Assembly (NCBI RefSeq): GCF_009720835.1 | Contig: NZ_WNKZ01000070.1 | Location: 1-35,725, forward strand | From: Pseudoduganella buxea | Lineage (GTDB): Bacteria; Pseudomonadota; Gammaproteobacteria; Burkholderiales; Burkholderiaceae_D | DNA length: 35,725 bases | Direction: 5' to 3' | Shown here: positions 30,902-35,725 of the stretch, in pieces | Layout: every line of letters begins with the position of its first letter | Numbering within the stretch: the first letter of the stretch is position 1 | Notes under the pieces: model-generated | Told to the model about the DNA's origin: nothing | The model's input: only the letters and a program-made list of their open reading frames with translations | Database searches by the model: none | Position numbers and translations under genes: made by a program

Positions 30902-33900
30902 ATGCTCCACGTGCCAGACAGCCTGACCCAGACCACCCGACTGCTCCGCCTGACCACCCCCGTCGTCGCCGACGGCCTGGTGGTGGAATGTCTGCGCGGC
31001 GAGGAAGCCATCGGCCAATGCTATGCGCTGGACGTGACGGTGCTGTCGCACGATGCGGCCATTCCCCTGAAATCCCTGCTGGGCCAGCCCGCGCTGCTCG
31101 AACTGGACACGACGGGACCGGCCCCGCGCATGTTTCACGGCCATATCACGGAAGCGGCCATCGTCGGCGCGGACGGCGGCCTGGCCCGCTACCGCCTCAC
31201 TTTGGGACCGTGGTTTGCTTTCCTGCGGCACGGGCGCGACAGCCGCGTGTTCCAGGGCAAGAGCGTGCCCGACATCCTGTCCGCGCTGTTTTCTGGCTGG
31301 CAGGGCGCCGGCACCCTGGTGCCGGCCTGGCGCTTCGACCTGGCCGACGCCGCGGCCTATCCGGTCCGCTCGCTGGCCTGCCAGTACCAGGAATCCGATT
31401 TCGCCTTCGCGCAGCGTCTGATGAGCGAGGAAGGCCTGTTCTGGTACTTCGAGCATGCGGGCGAGCCCGGCAGCGCCAGCCTGGGCAGCCACACCCTCGT
31501 CATCGCCGACCATAACGGCAGCTTCCAGCCCAATGCCCAGCCGGCGGTGCGTTTCACCCAGCCCGGCGCCGTGATGCGGGAAGACAGCATCGACCGCTGG
31601 CGCGCGGAGACGCGCTGGACGCCCGACGCCATCGCGCTGTCCAGCTGGGACTACCGGGGCAACCGCAACCGGCCCGTCGGTGCCGCCGCCGCCATCCAGG
31701 GCGATTTGCCGCTGACCAGCCGCGACACGCCGGGCGCCTACGCCTACCCGTCGCGCGAGCAGGGCCAGCGCATCGCGGACCGGCAAATGCAGGCGCTGGA
31801 AACCCGGCGCGAGACGTGGACGGGGGCCGGCACCGTGCGCACCCTGGTGCCCGGCACGACCTTCACGCTGGCCGGCCAGGCCCAGCTCGACAGCGCGGCG
31901 GACGATGCCGCCCGCAGCTTCGTCGTCACGCGCGTGCTGCACCTGGCGCACAACAACCTGAGCGCCGACATCCGCGAACGGGTCCTGGGCACGCTGGGCG
32001 AAAGCGCGCTGGCCGTCGCCATCGGCCAGGAAGGGGCACGCGGCCTGCACGCGGTCGGGCATGGCAAGGGCGAGCGGCCCTTGTACCGCAACCGCATCGA
32101 TGCCGTGCGCTCGGCCGTGCCGTATCGCAGCAGCAGCGTCGACGGCCACGGCCAGCTGCTGCATCCGAAGCCCACCGTGCGCGGCCAGCAGACCGCCATC
32201 GTCGTCGGCCCGCCGGGCGCCGCCGTCCACACGGACCGCGACCACCGCATCAAGGTGCAGTTCCACTGGCAGCGGGGCGTGCAGAGCCACAGCCGCCTGG
32301 AGCACCCGGCCGCCGCCTCGGACACGGGCGCGCCCGGGGATGACGGCGCCGGCACTTGGGTGCGGCTGGCCACGCCCCTGGCGCCCGTTGCCGGCGCCAA
32401 CTGGGGCAGTGCCGCCGTGCCCCGCGTCGGCAGCGAAGTACTGATCGACTTTATCGACGGCAATATCGACCGCCCCGTCGTCATCGGCGCCGTCTACAAC
32501 GGCCGCGGCCAGGCCGACGCGCAACATAACCAGGTGGCACAAGGCGCGGGTGTGGCCACGGGCAATGCCGCCGCCTGGTTCCCGGGCGAGGCTGGCGCCC
32601 ATGCCCACGCGGCCGTGCTGTCGGGCCTGAAATCCCAGGCCATGAATGCCAGCCAGCAGGGCACGGGCGGCTACAGCCAGCTGGTCTTCGACGACAGCCC
32701 CGGCCAGCCCCGGGTAGCCTTGCAACGCCACGCCAAGGCCCACGACGGCACGGATGAATTGAACCTCGGTCACCTGGTGCACCAGAGCGACAACCAGCGC
32801 CTGGCGCCGGCCGGCTTCGGCGCCGAACTGAAAAGCGCGCACGGCGCCGCCTTGCGTGCCGGCGGCGGCCTGCTGCTGTCGGCCGACGCCCGCCACGGCG
32901 GCAGCGGCCAGCAGCTCGACAGCCGTGAGGCCCTGGCCCAGGTCGGCCAGAGCCGTCAATTGCAGCAGGACCTGGCCGAAACGGCGCAGAAGCACAACGC
33001 CGGACTGAAGGGCGCAGGCGGCGCGGCCGAAGCGGCACCGGACCAGCTGCCCGTCATTGCCGGGCTGGCCAAGGTGGAAAAAGCCCTTGACGGCCAGCAG
33101 GGCGGCAGTGGCGGCGACACGGGCGGGCAGGGCAACGCCAGCGCCTATGGCGCGCCCCAGCTGCAACTGTCGAGCCCGGCAGGCATCGCCGCCACGACAC
33201 CGGCCAGCGCCATCCTGCGCGCGGGCACGACCACCAGCATCGCCGCCGGCCAGGACGTCAACCTGGCAGCGCAGGGCAACAGCGTGCACACCGTCAAGGA
33301 GGGCATCAGCCTGTTCACCTACGGCAAGGCCAGCGCGGCGGAAAAGCCGAACCAGGAGACGGGCCTGCGCCTGCACGCGGCCAGCGGCCAGGTCAGCCTG
33401 CAAAGCCAGTCCGACGTACTGCGGGTGACGGCCGACAAGGCCATCACCGTGGCCAGCGTCGCCAAGAGCGTGACAGTGGCCGCCAAGGAGCACGTCATGC
33501 TGACGGCCCAGGGCGCCTACCTGAAGCTCGAAGGCGGCAACATCATGCTCCACGGACCGGGAACGATGACGTTCAAGGCGTCGATGAAGGAGCTGGCGGG
33601 GCCGGCACGCGGCAATCCGGTGGCGATCGACATTCCGAAGCCGGGCGATATCCGCATCACGCCGCTTCTCGAGAAACTGAGCACGAAGGTCGTCATCGAC
33701 CGGCCCCTGCAGGACATGATCTCGGCCACGCTGGGCGGTGCGATTCCCTACCGCTTCATCGACCGGGACGGCCAGGTGGTCGGCAAGGGCACCCTGGACG
33801 AATACGGCCGCACGCGCCGCATCTTCCACGACAACCCGGCCGCGCTGACGGTGCTGGTGGGTGAGAAGCGCGACTGGACCGTGATCCAGCACGCCCACGA

Positions 33901-34198
33901 GGAAGGCTGCGGCTGCGGTTCGCACGAGGATGCGGACGATGACGGCGACGAGGATCACGATCACGATCACGATCACGACCACGGCAGCGACGACGATCAC
34001 GGCAGCGATCATGAATACGCCGAAGGTCAGGCCGATGCGGACGACGCGCAGGCAAGCCATGAGGACGAGGCCGAGGAGGGCCATGGCCAGGGCGCATCGG
34101 AGCCGGACATGTTCGACCTGTTGAAAAATCACTTCCTGGAACGTCTGGTATTCGGCGATGCCGACGTGCTCCGGGCCATCGAGGACGGCGAGGATTAA
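30902..34198 (+). CDS. T6SS spike protein VgrG with acidic/His-rich tail
   Basis: The 1098-residue protein is a VgrG (TssI). The first 390 residues are the gp27-like part (FHGHITEAAIVGADGGLARY, CQYQESDFAFAQRLMSEEGL). An OB-fold gp5-like module lies at about 423-533 (HRIKVQFHWQRG, VPRVGSEVLIDFIDGN). A DUF2345 beta-helix spans about 685-900 (QDVNLAAQGN, EHVMLTAQGAYLKLEGGNIM). A C-terminal extension (from about 905) has IPYRFIDRDGQVVGKGTLDE. It is followed at about 1003-1065 by CGCG and an Asp/Glu/His-rich stretch, and by a predicted helix (MFDLLKNHFLERLVFGD). VgrG trimers form the tip of the injected tube. The tail probably binds metal or cargo; this is inference. The ATG at 30902 has no strong ribosome site. 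Confidence 0.94.
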   Translation: MLHVPDSLTQTTRLLRLTTPVVADGLVVECLRGEEAIGQCYALDVTVLSHDAAIPLKSLLGQPALLELDTTGPAPRMFHGHITEAAIVGADGGLARYRLTLGPWFAFLRHGRDSRVFQGKSVPDILSALFSGWQGAGTLVPAWRFDLADAAAYPVRSLACQYQESDFAFAQRLMSEEGLFWYFEHAGEPGSASLGSHTLVIADHNGSFQPNAQPAVRFTQPGAVMREDSIDRWRAETRWTPDAIALSSWDYRGNRNRPVGAAAAIQGDLPLTSRDTPGAYAYPSREQGQRIADRQMQALETRRETWTGAGTVRTLVPGTTFTLAGQAQLDSAADDAARSFVVTRVLHLAHNNLSADIRERVLGTLGESALAVAIGQEGARGLHAVGHGKGERPLYRNRIDAVRSAVPYRSSSVDGHGQLLHPKPTVRGQQTAIVVGPPGAAVHTDRDHRIKVQFHWQRGVQSHSRLEHPAAASDTGAPGDDGAGTWVRLATPLAPVAGANWGSAAVPRVGSEVLIDFIDGNIDRPVVIGAVYNGRGQADAQHNQVAQGAGVATGNAAAWFPGEAGAHAHAAVLSGLKSQAMNASQQGTGGYSQLVFDDSPGQPRVALQRHAKAHDGTDELNLGHLVHQSDNQRLAPAGFGAELKSAHGAALRAGGGLLLSADARHGGSGQQLDSREALAQVGQSRQLQQDLAETAQKHNAGLKGAGGAAEAAPDQLPVIAGLAKVEKALDGQQGGSGGDTGGQGNASAYGAPQLQLSSPAGIAATTPASAILRAGTTTSIAAGQDVNLAAQGNSVHTVKEGISLFTYGKASAAEKPNQETGLRLHAASGQVSLQSQSDVLRVTADKAITVASVAKSVTVAAKEHVMLTAQGAYLKLEGGNIMLHGPGTMTFKASMKELAGPARGNPVAIDIPKPGDIRITPLLEKLSTKVVIDRPLQDMISATLGGAIPYRFIDRDGQVVGKGTLDEYGRTRRIFHDNPAALTVLVGEKRDWTVIQHAHEEGCGCGSHEDADDDGDEDHDHDHDHDHGSDDDHGSDHEYAEGQADADDAQASHEDEAEEGHGQGASEPDMFDLLKNHFLERLVFGDADVLRAIEDGED

Positions 34199-34741
34199 AT
34201 GGACTATCGGAGTTTTCTTGCGGCACCGCTGCTGGCGTTGCTGCTCGTGGCGGGCCAGGCCGGCGCCGCGCCGGCGCGCGCCGAGGTGCCGCTGCATTAT
34301 GGGCCGAACGACGTCAAGGCGGGCGAGTTCTCCTTCCAGATCCTGCGCGGCTTCGTCGGCAACCTGACGGCCAGCGGGTTCGACACGTACACCGTCTTCC
34401 TGAAACCGGAGAAGGCAGGCGAGCCGTGGCTGCACGTGACGATGCCGTCGTCGCAGGGCTTGGGCTACAACCTGCGCAGCTATGAAAGCGGCGACGCCAA
34501 CCTGGTCGCCGTTTCCTTCTACAGGGAAGGCGGGCAGCTGTATGCCGTCGAGGCCGAGCGGACCGGCACGACGCCGGCGGAGCGCCTGAAGAAGGGCGCG
34601 GTACAGTTCAAGCGGTACAAGTTCAATGGCGACACGGACGTGCCGATGTTCGAGCGCGACGACGTCGTGCGGGCCAGGGCACCGTTCCAGGATGCGAGCG
34701 AAGCGTTGAAAAAAGAATTCTTTGGCGCGGCAGGCAAGTAA
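34199..34741 (+). CDS. Exported protein between VgrG and effector; candidate immunity or accessory protein
   Basis: I do not recognise the family. The 180-residue product has a signal peptide (about 1-28, LLALLLVAGQAGAAPARA) and a soluble body with mixed strands and helices (DTYTVFLKPEKAGEPWLHVT, YESGDANLVAVSFYREGGQL). It is expected in the periplasm. The ATG directly follows the TAA of vgrG, and its own TAA overlaps the start of the LysM effector gene by one base, so it is part of one cassette. A periplasmic protein encoded next to a cell-wall-cleaving T6SS effector is usually the immunity protein. That role is inferred from position only, and an adaptor or co-effector is the alternative. 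Confidence 0.7.
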   Translation: MDYRSFLAAPLLALLLVAGQAGAAPARAEVPLHYGPNDVKAGEFSFQILRGFVGNLTASGFDTYTVFLKPEKAGEPWLHVTMPSSQGLGYNLRSYESGDANLVAVSFYREGGQLYAVEAERTGTTPAERLKKGAVQFKRYKFNGDTDVPMFERDDVVRARAPFQDASEALKKEFFGAAGK

Positions 34742-35725
34742 TGTTCGTCCGTGCCGTCTATTACCGTGAAAAGAAAACGGTTCATTATTTCGATGAAAAC
34801 GGGGCCGAGACGCTGTATATCGGCGGCTCCTTCGCCTGGCGCATGAATAACCCGGGCAATATGGCCAAGCCGGGCAAGCGCGTCGTGCACGACGTGATCG
34901 GCTATGCCCAGCGTACCTCCGATCCGAAAAGCCTGTTCCTGATCTTCAAGGACCGCGCCGCCGGCGAGCGCGAGCGCATGAAGCTGATGCGTGAGGTGTA
35001 CGGCAAGAGCACCATCAGCGAAATGATGCACCGTTACGCGCCACCGCACGAAAACGATACGGCCGGTTATATCGCCTTTATCTGCAAGCGCGCCAACGTC
35101 AAGGCCGACGACGTCGTGGGCAAGCTCAGCGAAAAGCAGTTCAACGACGTGGTGGCCGCGATCGGCAAGCACGAAGGCTACGCGCCGGGCAAGATCGTCG
35201 AACTGGGCAAGCCGGCCAAGGCCGAGCTGCGCGACGTCGCCCAGCAGCCCATCGCCAACCAGCCGGTGCAGGTCAAGAGCGGCGAGCACGTGCTCGACAC
35301 GAAGACCAACCGCCTGGGCGAGCTGCCGCCCCTGTATCCCGATTTGTTCAAGCTGGACCTGTCGTTCTACCACGCGGCGATGGCCGACCAGCCGGAAAAG
35401 ATCGGCATGCTGGCGCCGTCCGCATTTTCGTCCGACGTGACATTCGTGGCGCCGTATTTCGTGCTGCAGAGCCAGCCGAAGGTACACGAGACGAAGCACC
35501 CGGAGCGGCCGTCCGTGCACGTGGTGCGCGCCGGACAGACCCTTTCGAAGATCGCCGCCATGTACCCGGGCCTGACGGCCGAGGCGATCGCGCGCGAGAA
35601 TAACCTGAAGGACGTCAACAAGATCTTCGAGCGCCAGCACTTGCGACTGCCCGGAGGCTCGGCGACGGCACCTGCGGCCGCCACGCCGCCTGCCGCGCCC
35701 GCCAAGCCCGCGGCGCCACCGCCGG
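34741..35725 (+). CDS. Putative cell-wall-degrading T6SS effector with LysM domain (partial)
   Basis: The reading frame runs off the end of the window, so at least 328 codons are seen and the C-terminus is missing. The N-terminal module has SFAWRMNNPGNM (about 30-41), YAPPHENDTAGYIAFI (about 100-115) and KHEGYAPGKI. This pattern is shared with phage-type and T6SS-associated peptidoglycan-active proteins sometimes annotated as structural protein P5. A LysM peptidoglycan-binding domain lies at about 257-303 (VHVVRAGQTLSKIAAMYPGL, then ending HLRLP). The last part is an Ala/Pro-rich linker, so another domain may follow. There is no signal peptide, which fits delivery by VgrG rather than Sec export. 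Its start overlaps the preceding stop by one base. Confidence 0.82.
   Translation, partial: MFVRAVYYREKKTVHYFDENGAETLYIGGSFAWRMNNPGNMAKPGKRVVHDVIGYAQRTSDPKSLFLIFKDRAAGERERMKLMREVYGKSTISEMMHRYAPPHENDTAGYIAFICKRANVKADDVVGKLSEKQFNDVVAAIGKHEGYAPGKIVELGKPAKAELRDVAQQPIANQPVQVKSGEHVLDTKTNRLGELPPLYPDLFKLDLSFYHAAMADQPEKIGMLAPSAFSSDVTFVAPYFVLQSQPKVHETKHPERPSVHVVRAGQTLSKIAAMYPGLTAEAIARENNLKDVNKIFERQHLRLPGGSATAPAAATPPAAPAKPAAPPP

Noticed and set aside
33950..34020. GAT-CAC repeats in vgrG as a CRISPR-like or satellite array
   Set aside because: They are in-frame codons for an Asp/His-rich protein tail, without spacers of constant length.
30839..34435. Minus-strand open frame of almost 1200 codons opposite vgrG
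   Set aside because: It is the complement of a well-supported VgrG; Val/Ala/Gly/Arg-rich with runs created by the GAT-CAC repeats of the His/Asp tail.

Overview
The window is high-GC DNA that reads as a betaproteobacterium of the Oxalobacteraceae type (Massilia, Pseudoduganella or Janthinobacterium relatives). The support is the combination of a fused IorAB indolepyruvate oxidoreductase with a divergent AsnC/Lrp regulator, a PEP-CTERM protein, several c-di-GMP enzymes, a VgrG-type T6SS spike and many sensory proteins. The genus is an inference. I see no tRNA, rRNA, CRISPR array or intact insertion sequence.

Region 1 (1-6245). On the minus strand lie the start of a Tat-type exported protein and a damaged TonB-dependent receptor with no plug region and two opposite single-base frameshifts. 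On the plus strand is a tightly overlapping three-gene operon: an intact TonB-dependent receptor, a YfiR-family periplasmic protein, and a CHASE8-like/GGDEF/EAL c-di-GMP enzyme.

Region 2 (6252-13831) is mixed housekeeping and accessory genes. It holds a hypothetical protein, a chemotaxis receptor, and a peroxiredoxin-like/2OG-Fe(II) oxygenase fusion without its peroxidatic Cys. It also holds an Rrf2 regulator plus a LysR regulator, divergent from a thioredoxin-reductase-like flavoprotein, then a phosphopantetheinyl transferase and a D-2-hydroxyacid dehydrogenase.

Region 3 (13832-15530) is less GC-rich and carries small membrane-protein ORFs and a PEP-CTERM protein.

Region 4 (15535-22664) contains the Lrp regulator and its probable operator cluster, IorAB, a small low-complexity exported protein, a zinc alcohol dehydrogenase with a His-rich partner, and a Nudix hydrolase.

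Region 5 (22906-30834) has a second three-gene operon of the same logic as the first: outer-membrane porin-like protein, phosphate-binding-like periplasmic protein, and PAS/GGDEF/EAL enzyme. An aminotransferase lacking the PLP lysine follows, overlapping a hybrid histidine kinase.

Region 6 (30902-35725, running off the end) is a T6SS cargo cluster. It consists of VgrG with an acidic/His-rich tail, a secreted protein that is a candidate immunity or accessory factor, and a putative cell-wall-degrading LysM effector, all butted together.

The strongest candidates for something undescribed are the paired barrel/periplasmic/c-di-GMP operons, the lysine-less aminotransferase joined to a sensor kinase, and the VgrG-X-LysM cassette.
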